The position numbers were made by a program, and so were the translations under genes. From contig CBDCZF010000029.1 in NCBI GenBank assembly GCA_965224225.1, positions 310,001 through 374,000 on the forward strand: a stretch of 64,000 nt of DNA. Direction: 5' to 3'. Source of the DNA: CAJQQK01 sp965224225 (GTDB lineage: Bacteria; Pseudomonadota; Alphaproteobacteria; Rhizobiales; Hyphomicrobiaceae). Below, piece by piece: positions 28,470-37,927 of this stretch. Within the stretch, counting starts at the first letter, position 1. The number at the start of each line of letters is the position of its first letter. A model generated the notes under the pieces. That model ran no database searches and was not told the DNA's origin. It worked only from the letters and a program-made list of their open reading frames with translations.

Positions 28470-29300
28470 ATGAAGGATCTGTTGGACGGTAAACTGGTAC
28501 TCGTCGGTGCCGGCAAGATGGGGGGCGCCATGCTCGAAGGCTGGCTTGGCCGAGGCCTCGCTCCCGCCGACGTCGTCGTTCAAGATCCGGCACCACCGCC
28601 TGAGATCGCAGGCCTGCTCGAAAAGCACGGCATCCGGCGCACGGAACAGATCACAACCGAGGACTGCGGCGGCGCGCCCGCCGTTATCCTGATGGCCGTC
28701 AAGCCGCAGATCATGGATGACGTCTTCCCAGCTGTCGCAGGGCTTGCCGGTCCGGACACCCTGACCTTGTCGATCGCAGCCGGCAAAACCATGGCAAGTT
28801 TCGAGCGCCATCTCGCTGCAGAGCGCGCTGTCGTGCGCACCATTCCCAACACACCGGCAGCCGTTGGCCGCGGCATCACCGTCTGCGTTGCCAACCGGCA
28901 CGCAAGCGAGCGCCACAAGGACGTGTGCACCAACCTGCTGAGCGCCATCGGCGAGGTCGGCTGGGTCGATGATGAAGACCTGATCGACGTTGCAACCGCG
29001 GTCTCGGGATCGGGACCGGCCTACGTCTTCTGGCTGACGGAGTGTCTCGCCAAGGCCGGCGTCGGCGCCGGCCTCGCCCCCGATCTTGCCGAGCGCCTGG
29101 CGGCGGCAACCGTAGCGGGCTCCGGCGAACTGATGCGACTGTCCAATCAGGCGCCGTCAACGTTGCGCGAGAACGTCACCTCGCCCAACGGTACTACCTA
29201 TGCCGCGTTACAGGTGCTGATGGCAGACGACGGGCTTGGCCCCCTGATGCAGCGCGCCGTCGATGCAGCCGCCCGCCGCAGCCGGGAACTGGCCGGCTGA
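28470..29300 (+). CDS. proC: Pyrroline-5-carboxylate reductase
   Basis: This 276-residue enzyme reduces pyrroline-5-carboxylate to proline. The NAD(P)-binding motif VGAGKMGGAMLEGW lies near residues 11-24, and the signature VSGSGPAYVFWLTECLAKAGVGAGL near 164-188. The chosen ATG at 28470 has GGGAGA upstream; an ATG 12 codons earlier is less likely. It follows the YbjN gene and converges on glnD. Confidence 0.96.
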   Translation: MKDLLDGKLVLVGAGKMGGAMLEGWLGRGLAPADVVVQDPAPPPEIAGLLEKHGIRRTEQITTEDCGGAPAVILMAVKPQIMDDVFPAVAGLAGPDTLTLSIAAGKTMASFERHLAAERAVVRTIPNTPAAVGRGITVCVANRHASERHKDVCTNLLSAIGEVGWVDDEDLIDVATAVSGSGPAYVFWLTECLAKAGVGAGLAPDLAERLAAATVAGSGELMRLSNQAPSTLRENVTSPNGTTYAALQVLMADDGLGPLMQRAVDAAARRSRELAG

Positions 29301-29321
29301 TGACGACGTACACGTGGTGAA

Positions 29322-29336
29322 TGGAGATTTTCTCCA
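29322..29336. terminator. Hairpin between convergent proC and glnD
   Basis: TGGAGA and TCTCCA form a 6-bp stem with a 3-nt loop in the 38-bp gap between the two convergent stop codons. There is no T-tract on either strand. It may act as a weak bidirectional terminator. Confidence 0.4.
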
Positions 29337-29338
29337 GC

Positions 29339-32128
29339 CTACTTTGCCGCAACTGCCTGGGAGGGTTCGTCCGTCGTCAGCACTACGCAAAGGTCATCAC
29401 AGATTTCGGCCTGGCGGCGGGCATCAGTGACTTTCCGCCCGGTCAGATCCGTGACGTAGAATACGTCGACGGCCTTTTCACCGAACGTCGTAATGTGGGC
29501 GGAGTTGATGTCGAGGCGCAGATCGGACAACGCAGAAGTCAACTCGTAAAGCAGCCCCGGGCGGTCGAGGCCGGCCACCTCGATGACAGTGAAATGATCG
29601 GACAAGTCGTTGGCGATGATCACTTCCGGCTCGACGGTGAAGGCGTCGATGCGGCGCTCGGCCGGGCGTTTTCTCTCAAGCGTCTCACCCAGGCGCAGTT
29701 CACCTTTGAGCACCCGTTCGATGTTCCGGCCAATCTGTTTAACGCGGCGCTCCTCGTCGCTGTCGAGTTCAAAGCCGCGCTGCAGCGAGAACGTGTCGAG
29801 AGCAAATCCGTCGCGGGTCGTTGAAATGTGGGCGCCGATGATATTGGCACCCGCGAGTGCACAGCAGCCGGCAAACAGCGACAGCAGACGCGGATGATTG
29901 GGCGCCAGGATTTCCAAATCGGTGATCGCCGTAAAGGCATCAGAACGCGAGGAGACCGCCAGTTTTTGTTCGCGGTCAGCGGCTTCGCGAATGAGCTTGG
30001 CGTGCTCGATCTGGCGTTCGGTGTCGGTGCGCAGCCAGTAGTTGGTGTATTGGCTGTCGATGAAGTGGGCGACCTCGTCTTCCGGCCAATCGGCAAGAGC
30101 GGCACGTAGCGCATCCTGGGCCGCATCGGCGCGGGCAAAGCGGCTGCCGGCATCCGTTGCCTTGGCACCGCCGACGATCAGTTCGGTCTCATAGTAGAGT
30201 TCGCGCAAAAGCTGGCCCTTCCAGCCGTTCCAGGTGCCGGGACCGACGGCACGGATGTCGGCAACGGTCAGCAGCAGCAGGAGCTTGAGGCGCTCGCGGG
30301 TCTGCACCACGTCGGCGAAATCGCGGATCGTCTTGGGATCACCAAGGTCGCGGCTTTGCGAGACATTCGACATGGTCAGGTGCTCGCGGATCAGCCAGGC
30401 AACGGTTTCCGTTTCTCCCTTGCTCATGCCGAAGCGCGGGCAAAGCTCCATCGCAGTACGCGCACCGGCAATCGAATGGTCCTCACGGCGACCCTTGGCG
30501 ATGTCGTGCAGGAAGGCTGCGACGTAGAGAACCCGCTTGTTCTGGATCGTCGAAATGATCTTGTTGGAGAGCGGCAGGGTATCAGCCAGTTCCCCGTTCT
30601 CAATCGCAATCAGCTGGCCGACAGTGCGTACGAGATGCTCATCGACCGTGAAGTGATGGTACATGTTGAACTGCATCATTGCTTCGACACGACCGAAATC
30701 GGGAATGAAACGGCCGAGCACGCCCGTCTCACCCATGCGGCGCAGAATGTGCTCTGGGATCTTGTTACCAACCAGCAGGTGCAGGAAGATACGGTTCGCT
30801 TCCGGGTTGTTGCGCAGATTGTCGTCGATCAGCGGCAGGCTGTCACGAATGCGGCGCAGCGCATTGGGATGCAGGAAGGTGGATAGTTCGGCCGCCTGCG
30901 AAAAGATGCGGATCAGGTTGACCGGATCGCGCTTGAACAAGTCCGCCGATGCGATATTGAGGCGGTTATTGTCGATCCGGAAGTCCGTCGTCTTGCGCAC
31001 GCGTCGGCGTGTCGTCCAATTGAGCGGGTTGAGGTAGTCTTGAACGCGCGGCGCGCGCGCGAGTTGCTGCATTTCGAGCGAGGAACAGAAAATTCCGGTC
31101 AGTTCGCCGACATCACGCGCAACCGTAAAGTAGCGGCGCATAAAGCGCTCGACGGAGAGCAGGCCCTCATCCTCGCGGAAGCCCAGATTGTCGGCGATCA
31201 CCGGCTGCAGGTCGAAGGTTAGGCGTTCGTCAGCCCGGCCACGCTCGAAGTGCATGTGGCAGCGCACGCGCCAGAGAAACTCTTCCGAGCGATTGAAGGC
31301 TTCGATCTCGTCGTCACGAAAGACATCGGCAGGCAGTCCCACTTCGCCCGGACCGGCGCCGTAAACGTACTTCGCCAGCCAGTGCAACGTGTGGAGATCG
31401 CGCAAGCCCCCCTTGCCATCCTTGACGTTGGGCTCGACGCGATACCGGCTCTCGCCGGTCTGCTTGTGACGGGCATCGCGTTCGGCAAGCTTGGCCTCGA
31501 TGAACTCGCGTTCCGTACCGTTGACGACGTCTGCTGCAAACCGCGCCTTGAAGTTGTCGTAGAGTTCTTCATCACCGAGCAGAAAGCGCGCATCGAGCAG
31601 CGACGTGCGGATCGTCATGTCGCTCATCGACAGCGACGTGCACTGGCTCACGGTGCGCGTCGCGTGACCGACCTTGAGGCCCAGATCCCAGAGCATATAG
31701 AGCATGTACTCGGCAACGCTCTCGCTCCAGGGCGTCTGGCGATAGGGCAAAATGAATTGCAGGTCGATGTCGGAATAGGGCGCCAGCAGGCCGCGACCAT
31801 ATCCTCCGGTCGCTGCAATAACGATCTCTTCGTCACGGCTGCCACTGGTCGTCGGATGGTAGATGTGGGCAACGGTGTAGTCGTAGATCAGACGGATAAG
31901 CTCATCGTGAAACAGCGACAGTGCCGCGGCACATTCGCGCCCGTCGCCGGTCTGGCCGAGCAATTCGCGCGCATCACGATGAGCATCGCCAAGCAGTTGC
32001 TTGAACCTGGCCAGAACTTGCGGGCGGCAGGCGTCTGGCCCGTCCGATGCCTTGAACAGCGCCGTCAGTTCCTGGCGCAGACCGACGGTATCGAAGAACG
32101 GCGGTTGGGGCGGGGCGATTTGGTCCAT
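29339..32128 (-). CDS. glnD: Bifunctional [protein-PII] uridylyltransferase/uridylyl-removing enzyme
   Basis: This 929-residue nitrogen sensor uridylylates PII when glutamine is low and removes UMP when it is high. The nucleotidyltransferase site GGYGRGLLAPYSDIDLQF (from residue 108, D120 and D122) is intact. The central HD domain has AAFLHDIAKGRREDHSIAGA, and two ACT domains (about 735-815 and 850-925) end the protein. It lies downstream of mutS on the same strand, a common rhizobial arrangement. Confidence 0.97.
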   Translation of the reverse strand: MDQIAPPQPPFFDTVGLRQELTALFKASDGPDACRPQVLARFKQLLGDAHRDARELLGQTGDGRECAAALSLFHDELIRLIYDYTVAHIYHPTTSGSRDEEIVIAATGGYGRGLLAPYSDIDLQFILPYRQTPWSESVAEYMLYMLWDLGLKVGHATRTVSQCTSLSMSDMTIRTSLLDARFLLGDEELYDNFKARFAADVVNGTEREFIEAKLAERDARHKQTGESRYRVEPNVKDGKGGLRDLHTLHWLAKYVYGAGPGEVGLPADVFRDDEIEAFNRSEEFLWRVRCHMHFERGRADERLTFDLQPVIADNLGFREDEGLLSVERFMRRYFTVARDVGELTGIFCSSLEMQQLARAPRVQDYLNPLNWTTRRRVRKTTDFRIDNNRLNIASADLFKRDPVNLIRIFSQAAELSTFLHPNALRRIRDSLPLIDDNLRNNPEANRIFLHLLVGNKIPEHILRRMGETGVLGRFIPDFGRVEAMMQFNMYHHFTVDEHLVRTVGQLIAIENGELADTLPLSNKIISTIQNKRVLYVAAFLHDIAKGRREDHSIAGARTAMELCPRFGMSKGETETVAWLIREHLTMSNVSQSRDLGDPKTIRDFADVVQTRERLKLLLLLTVADIRAVGPGTWNGWKGQLLRELYYETELIVGGAKATDAGSRFARADAAQDALRAALADWPEDEVAHFIDSQYTNYWLRTDTERQIEHAKLIREAADREQKLAVSSRSDAFTAITDLEILAPNHPRLLSLFAGCCALAGANIIGAHISTTRDGFALDTFSLQRGFELDSDEERRVKQIGRNIERVLKGELRLGETLERKRPAERRIDAFTVEPEVIIANDLSDHFTVIEVAGLDRPGLLYELTSALSDLRLDINSAHITTFGEKAVDVFYVTDLTGRKVTDARRQAEICDDLCVVLTTDEPSQAVAAK

Positions 32129-32182
32129 CGCTTGGTTGAACGCCCAGCCGGCAGGGTTGTCAACTGTTCGCCTGGAACGTTC

Positions 32183-34969
32183 TCAACTGCTGCGTAGCTC
32201 CTTGAGTCGGTAAAGCGCGTCGAGAGCGTCCCGCGGCGTCAGCTCATCGGGATTGATGGCGTCAAGATGCTCTTCGACGGGTGACGGACCGACAGCCCCC
32301 CTTTCCGCAGTCATCGATGCAGCAAACAGCGGCAGTTCCTCAAGTCCGGCAGCCGTGCTGCTCGCTTCGCGGCCCTCTTCGAGAATCTGCAGGATCTCTT
32401 TGGCCCGCACCGTGACGGCGTCGGGTAGGCCCGCAAGGCGGGCGACGTGGATGCCGTACGAACGGTCGGCTGCTCCGGCCCTGACCTTGTGCAGAAAGAC
32501 GATCTCGTCACGCCATTCCTTGACGTCGACAGTGACGTTGGCAACCTCCGCGAGGCGTTCGGAAAGAGCGGTAAGTTCATGATAGTGGGTCGCAAACAGC
32601 GAGCGGCAGCGGTTGACGTCATGCAAGTGCTCGACCGTCGCCCAGGCGATCGACAAGCCGTCGAAGGTCGAGGTGCCGCGGCCGATTTCATCGAGAATGA
32701 CGAATGAGCGCTCGGTGGCGGCATTCAGTATGCCGGCGGTCTCGACCATCTCGACCATGAATGTCGACCGGCCGCTGGCGATGTCGTCGGACGCGCCGAC
32801 CCGCGAGAACAACCTGTCGATGATGCCGATATGGGCAAAAGCCGCCGGCACGAACGAACCGATCTGGGCGAGCAGCGCAATCAGCGCGTTCTGGCGCAGA
32901 AAGGTTGATTTGCCGGCCATGTTGGGGCCGGTCACCAGCCAGATGCGGCCCGGCACGAGATCGTCGAAACCGGGCGGACGTGCGAGGCCGCCGTCATTGC
33001 CATCATCCTGGCTGTAGGCATCTGCTGGGTGCGGCGGCGGCCGGCCGAGCATACAATCGTTGCGCACGAAGGGACCGGCCAGATCCCGCGCCAATGCCTG
33101 TTCGACGACGGGATGGCGGCCCTCGCGGATCACGAAGGCCTGGCTGTCGTCGACGATCGGCCGCGTGTAACCCTCGACATCGGCGAGTTCGCCGAGCGCT
33201 GCCAGACAATCGACGTCGCCGAGCGCCGCTGCCAGCTCCGATAACGCCTGTTCTTCCGCGCTGATCGCCTTGGCCAGGCTTGCAAATGCTTCATTCTCGA
33301 TGGCCAGCGCCCGTTCGGCGGCAGCGGCGATCTGGCCTTCCGTCTCGGCGAGCTTGGCTGTCGTGAACCGCACCGCATTGGCCATAGTCTGGCGATGGCG
33401 GAAGGTGTCGCTGAGCGGTACCTCCATTAGTGGCTTGGCCGTGGCACTGCCGACCTCGATATAGAATCCGAGAATGTTGTTGTGGCGCACCTTGAGCGTC
33501 TTGACGCCGGCCAGTTCCTGATATTCTGCTTCGAGTGCCGCCATCACCTGGCGGCTGTCGTCGCGCAGCGACCGGGCGTGATCAAGCGCCTCATCGAAGC
33601 CCTGCCTGATAAAACCGCCGTCACGGCGTTGCGGCGGCGGCTCGTCGACAAGGGCACGGCCCAGATGATCTCGAAGCTCATCGCTCGGCGCCGCCAGCGC
33701 CTGAGCGATACGCGATAGTTCATCCGGCAGGCCGATGGCACCGGCATGCTCAGCGAGCAGCCCGGCACAAGCGCGGCCGGCACCGAGCGCATCGCGCACG
33801 GCTGCGATATCACGCGGCGTGCCGCGCTGCAGGGCGAGACGCGAGACGGCCCGGGCAATGTCCGGCGTCCGCTTGAGCGCTTCGCGCACTTCCTCGCGCA
33901 ATTCGAGATTGCCGACCATATAGTCGACCACTTCGACGCGCCGATTGATGGCCCCGACATCGGTCAGCGGACTTGCAATCCGGGCGGCGAGTTCGCGTGA
34001 GCCGGCACCGGTTACCGTGCGGTCGATGGCCGAGAGCAGGCTGCCGCGTCGGTCGCCCGACGAGGCGCGTAGCAATTCGAGGCTCGCGCGACTCGCGGCA
34101 TCGATCATCATGGCCGCACCGAAGCCGGTGCGCTTTGGCGGCCGGATCGCCGGCCGGCGGCCGATCTGGGTCAACTCGACGTATTTCAGAAGCCCGCCGA
34201 TCGCCGCCAACTCGCCACGCGTGAAGCTACCGAAAGCCCCGATATCCGCAACGCCCAGAACAGCAGCCAGATTGCGTTCGCCGGCCAGGCTGTCGAAGGT
34301 TGCAGAAGGCACCGGCGTCAGTGCGGTGGTGAGCAATTGCGCAGTGCGGGCGACCTCGGCATCGGCCAGAACCTCATCAACGGCAATGATCTCGCCCGGC
34401 ATCAGGCGCATGATCTCGCCGGCAAGATCGCTCGGCGCGACGGCCCCCACTTCGAATTCGCCTGTCGACAGTTCGAGAGAGGCGAGCACGACGCGAGCCG
34501 CCTGGCCGCGCCCTGCAGGCTCGCGAAAAATCGCCGTCAGATAATTGCGCACCTGCGCGTCGAGCAGCGCTTCCTCGGTGATCGTGCCGGGCGTTACGAG
34601 GCGGACGACATCACGATGCACGACCGCCTTGGCACCGCGCTTGCGCGCTTCGGCTGGATCCTCGAGTTGCTCGCAGACCGCCACGCGATAGCCCTGGCGA
34701 ATGAGTTTTTGCAGATACTCATCGGCACGATGGACCGGCACGCCGCACATCGGAATGTCTTCGCCGAGATGCTTGCCCCGCTTGGTCAGAACGATCGAGA
34801 GGGCGGCGGCCGCCGTCACCGCATCTTCGAAGAACAGTTCATAGAAATCGCCCATCCGGTACCAGAGCAGGCTGTCCGGATTGGCAGCCTTGATCTCCAG
34901 GTACTGCGCCATCGACGGCGTCACGCCGGCCGGCCGACCGGCATCCGATTTCTTCGATTTCCTCGACAT
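32183..34969 (-). CDS. mutS: DNA mismatch repair protein MutS
   Basis: This 928-residue mismatch-recognition ATPase has the mismatch-wedge motif GDFYELF (F42, E44 after MAQYLEIKAANPDSLLWYRM). Walker A is TGPNMAGKST, and Walker B/signature is FVILDEIGRGTSTFDGLSIAWA. A Pro/Gly insertion (RPPPHPADAYSQDDGNDGG) precedes the ATPase domain. The ATG at 34969 (MSRKSKK) is chosen; the open frame to 35167 has no family similarity. It diverges from the membrane-protein gene. Confidence 0.97.
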   Translation of the reverse strand: MSRKSKKSDAGRPAGVTPSMAQYLEIKAANPDSLLWYRMGDFYELFFEDAVTAAAALSIVLTKRGKHLGEDIPMCGVPVHRADEYLQKLIRQGYRVAVCEQLEDPAEARKRGAKAVVHRDVVRLVTPGTITEEALLDAQVRNYLTAIFREPAGRGQAARVVLASLELSTGEFEVGAVAPSDLAGEIMRLMPGEIIAVDEVLADAEVARTAQLLTTALTPVPSATFDSLAGERNLAAVLGVADIGAFGSFTRGELAAIGGLLKYVELTQIGRRPAIRPPKRTGFGAAMMIDAASRASLELLRASSGDRRGSLLSAIDRTVTGAGSRELAARIASPLTDVGAINRRVEVVDYMVGNLELREEVREALKRTPDIARAVSRLALQRGTPRDIAAVRDALGAGRACAGLLAEHAGAIGLPDELSRIAQALAAPSDELRDHLGRALVDEPPPQRRDGGFIRQGFDEALDHARSLRDDSRQVMAALEAEYQELAGVKTLKVRHNNILGFYIEVGSATAKPLMEVPLSDTFRHRQTMANAVRFTTAKLAETEGQIAAAAERALAIENEAFASLAKAISAEEQALSELAAALGDVDCLAALGELADVEGYTRPIVDDSQAFVIREGRHPVVEQALARDLAGPFVRNDCMLGRPPPHPADAYSQDDGNDGGLARPPGFDDLVPGRIWLVTGPNMAGKSTFLRQNALIALLAQIGSFVPAAFAHIGIIDRLFSRVGASDDIASGRSTFMVEMVETAGILNAATERSFVILDEIGRGTSTFDGLSIAWATVEHLHDVNRCRSLFATHYHELTALSERLAEVANVTVDVKEWRDEIVFLHKVRAGAADRSYGIHVARLAGLPDAVTVRAKEILQILEEGREASSTAAGLEELPLFAASMTAERGAVGPSPVEEHLDAINPDELTPRDALDALYRLKELRSS

Positions 34970-35150
34970 CGACCGGCTGTTAGCCGGTTTTCGTGGCCAG
35001 AGCAAACCGGGACCGATCAGGGCAGCCGCGAACCCCGATCGGGACGCTTGAGGCGGCCTGCCGCTGACGATAAGCTGCCACCGCCGCGCGTGCGATGGCC
35101 TCACTTGGGCATCCCGCGACCATGTCGGCTGACCAATTGAGGCTTGCCAA

Positions 35151-36632
35151 TTGAAGTCCTTCCTCAAAGGGGCCGCTGACGGCCAGCATCTACATGCTTG
35201 GGCCTTCGCAATCTTCGGGGCGGCAGTCTACCTCATCGTCATCCATACCCTGCTGCCCGGCTCGACAACCGAGCGCCCCCTCGCATTCATTTACAACTAC
35301 TATTTTCTTGCCCTGATCGACGGACGATTTGACGTCCCGGTGCGGATCATGACCATCGAGGGCCTGTATGACTCAGAGGGCCGGGCATTCGTTCCATACG
35401 GTCTCGCTCCGCTTGCCACCAGGGCCCTGGCATGGCCCTTCCTCGATCTGAAACAGGTTTCGATAGCGCCTTACACGATCTGGCTGTTCGCCGCCGGCGG
35501 CACCGCCGTCTATCAGTTCATCTTCGCTGACTTGGTAAGAAAATTCGCCCCGGGGGACGATTGGCTCCAGCATGCCTGGGCATTTCTTCTAGCGGCAGTG
35601 GTTTGGTGCTGCTCACCCGGCCTCCTGCTACTCGCCAACGATGCCGTCTACCATGAACCGATTGCAGCTGCCTATTTCTTCAGCGCCTGCTTCTTATGGT
35701 TGCTGACGCGGGCCTATGTATTCGACCGGGACTTGAGCAAGTATCTGCCGGCACTTGCCGCCGCATCCGGCCTCACCGTCCACGCCCGGCCTCATTTGGC
35801 CGTCGGCATGTATGCGGTTGTTGGCTTGCTCTGCATTTTCTTCTTGATTCGAAACGGTCTGGCTAAAATTCGATCCATCGCATCGGCTCTCTCGATACTG
35901 TTCGCTTTCGCCGTTCTATTTCTTGCAGTAAACGAAGCGCGATTCGGCGAAGCCCTCTATACTAACCAGGCATGGGACGGTAACGCTTCGATAGTTTACG
36001 GCACTGTTTATTGGAACATAGAAAACTCTGAAACACCCCGGGTCAAAGCCTACTTGGAACACGGGCAATTCAATATCGCACGTATCGCCCCAAACCTCTT
36101 GGTATACTTGTTTGACGTGCCCGCCGGTTCTATCTCCGAAGCAATCGACAGCAGTTTCCGCTGGCTGACCCGATCGCTGGGGTACATTCGAAATGGCGGC
36201 CCGCGCATCGGAATTGTCTTCTTGTGGTTGCCTTGGATATTCCTGATCGCCAAGTGCGCCACTATTCCGCAATCCGTCGATCGCTGCGCCTGGATCGGCG
36301 TGGCAACCATGAGCATCGGCGCACTGTTTGTTTTGAGCTTCGGGACAGTGGATTTTCGGTATCGCGTGGACTTGTGGCCCTTGTTGGCGAGTATCGTAAT
36401 ACTGGTTCTTCCGAGATATCTTACCAATTTGGACGACACGTCGAAAACTAATGGGTTCATGCCGATACTCATCATCGGCTCAACCCTGGTGTCATTCATA
36501 TCGATATGGATCGTCTTCAAATTTTATCCATACGCGAATTTCATACATTGGTCTTTTGACAAGTGTGCCGAGCTGGTCGCAGCCAAAGTCGGATTGGGGC
36601 CCGAGGCGGTTGACCGCCTTTGCGCCCTTTGA
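35151..36632 (+). CDS. Polytopic membrane protein of unknown function (possible GT-C fold)
   Basis: This 493-residue hydrophobic protein has about ten predicted membrane spans, the first at about 15-35. The start is TTG at 35151, with GAGG 8 nt upstream; no in-frame ATG occurs before the first span. The large hydrophobic layout with an early acidic/aromatic loop (NYYFLALIDGRFDVPVRIMTIEGLYDSEGR) is reminiscent of GT-C glycosyltransferases or O-antigen/mannosyltransferase-like proteins. I see no definitive motif. Codon choice is visibly more A/T rich than in neighbours, consistent with acquisition. It diverges from mutS. Confidence 0.6.
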   Translation: MKSFLKGAADGQHLHAWAFAIFGAAVYLIVIHTLLPGSTTERPLAFIYNYYFLALIDGRFDVPVRIMTIEGLYDSEGRAFVPYGLAPLATRALAWPFLDLKQVSIAPYTIWLFAAGGTAVYQFIFADLVRKFAPGDDWLQHAWAFLLAAVVWCCSPGLLLLANDAVYHEPIAAAYFFSACFLWLLTRAYVFDRDLSKYLPALAAASGLTVHARPHLAVGMYAVVGLLCIFFLIRNGLAKIRSIASALSILFAFAVLFLAVNEARFGEALYTNQAWDGNASIVYGTVYWNIENSETPRVKAYLEHGQFNIARIAPNLLVYLFDVPAGSISEAIDSSFRWLTRSLGYIRNGGPRIGIVFLWLPWIFLIAKCATIPQSVDRCAWIGVATMSIGALFVLSFGTVDFRYRVDLWPLLASIVILVLPRYLTNLDDTSKTNGFMPILIIGSTLVSFISIWIVFKFYPYANFIHWSFDKCAELVAAKVGLGPEAVDRLCAL

Positions 36633-36684
36633 GGCGCATTGCAGTCGCTCATCCAAAAGCTCTCACAGCACCTTCGAGCGCCCG

Positions 36685-37914
36685 CTAGATAACGCCGGCT
36701 TCCCGATAGGACGCGACCTGCTGGTCATCGAGGCCCAATACATCGCGCAACACATCGTCCGTGTGCTCACCCACCGCCGGCCCCGTCCAGCGGATTTGCG
36801 CATCGCGGTCCTGCCCAGCCACGACAGGCACGACGCCCGGATGAAGAATCCTACCAAAGTGCGGATCCTCGACCTCGGTCACCATCCGGCGAGCGCGATA
36901 CTGCCCGTCGGCCGCGACATCCGCGATCGTGTAGATCTTGCTCGACGGTATGTTGACCTCGTCCAGGCTGGCCAGGGCCTCATCCGCACTGAGGTCGCCA
37001 ACCCATTGGCCAATAAGACGGTCGAGTTCGACAACATTTTCACAACGCGACTGGTTGTCGACGAACCGGGGATCATCGGCCAGCTCCGGCATCCCCATAA
37101 TCCCGGCCAGCTCCTTGAACAGCGGGTCCGAGTTGCCGGCGACCAGCACCCAGGCGCCGTCCTTCGATCTATATGCATTCGAGGGCGCGGCAGACGATAT
37201 CCACGACCCGCTCGGCTGACGGACAACGCCATACTTGCCATACTCGGGCAACTGCCCCTCCAAGAGGGACATCACCGATTCACCGAGCGCAACATCGATG
37301 AGCTTGAGCGCCGAAGCACCACTCGCCCGCTGCTCGATGACGGCCGCCAGCGCACCGATCGCGCCATAGAAGCCTGAAATGCTGTCACCGATCGCAACGC
37401 CGGTCCTGACCGGTGGCAGATCGGCAACATCATCGGGATAGCCGCAAAGATGGCGAAGCCCACCCTTCGCCTCACCAATCACACCGAAACCGGAACGTGA
37501 GGCCTCCGGCCCCGTCTGCCCGTAGCCCGAGATCCGCACCAGCACCAGGCCCGGCTTTGCCGCTTCGAATGCTTCGGGCCCAAGCCCCCATTTCTCGAGT
37601 TGACCCGGCCGGTAGTTCTCGACGATGACATCGACTTTCGAAGCCAATCGCAGAACCAGATCACGGGCGCCCTCGTGACGCATGTTGATCGTCATCGAAC
37701 GCTTGTTGCGGCCGTGAATGCTCCACCACAGCGACCGGCCATCGACCTGCATGCCCCAGGTCCGCACCGGATCGCCGCGGCCCGGCGGCTCGACCTTGAT
37801 CACTTCAGCACCGAGGTCAGCCATTAGGCGCGTCGCAAATGGTGCCGCGATGTAATGGCCGAGCTCGAGCACTTTGAGACTGCGAAGCAGCGGCTGCACG
37901 TTTGCGAGATCCAT
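36685..37914 (-). CDS. CaiB/BaiF family (type III) CoA-transferase
   Basis: This 409-residue enzyme moves CoA between carboxylic acids. Family features are LKVLELGHYIAAPFATRLMADLGAEVIKVEPPGRGDPVR at the N-terminus and the catalytic Asp in AIGDSISGFYGA (D177, aligning with the Asp of GDSNTG in formyl-CoA transferase). The start ATG has AAGGAG 9 nt upstream. It lies 13 bp after the sugar-acid dehydratase gene on the same strand, so they are probably one operon. The substrate is unknown. Confidence 0.85.
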   Translation of the reverse strand: MDLANVQPLLRSLKVLELGHYIAAPFATRLMADLGAEVIKVEPPGRGDPVRTWGMQVDGRSLWWSIHGRNKRSMTINMRHEGARDLVLRLASKVDVIVENYRPGQLEKWGLGPEAFEAAKPGLVLVRISGYGQTGPEASRSGFGVIGEAKGGLRHLCGYPDDVADLPPVRTGVAIGDSISGFYGAIGALAAVIEQRASGASALKLIDVALGESVMSLLEGQLPEYGKYGVVRQPSGSWISSAAPSNAYRSKDGAWVLVAGNSDPLFKELAGIMGMPELADDPRFVDNQSRCENVVELDRLIGQWVGDLSADEALASLDEVNIPSSKIYTIADVAADGQYRARRMVTEVEDPHFGRILHPGVVPVVAGQDRDAQIRWTGPAVGEHTDDVLRDVLGLDDQQVASYREAGVI

Positions 37915-37927
37915 GGCTGAGCGCTCC

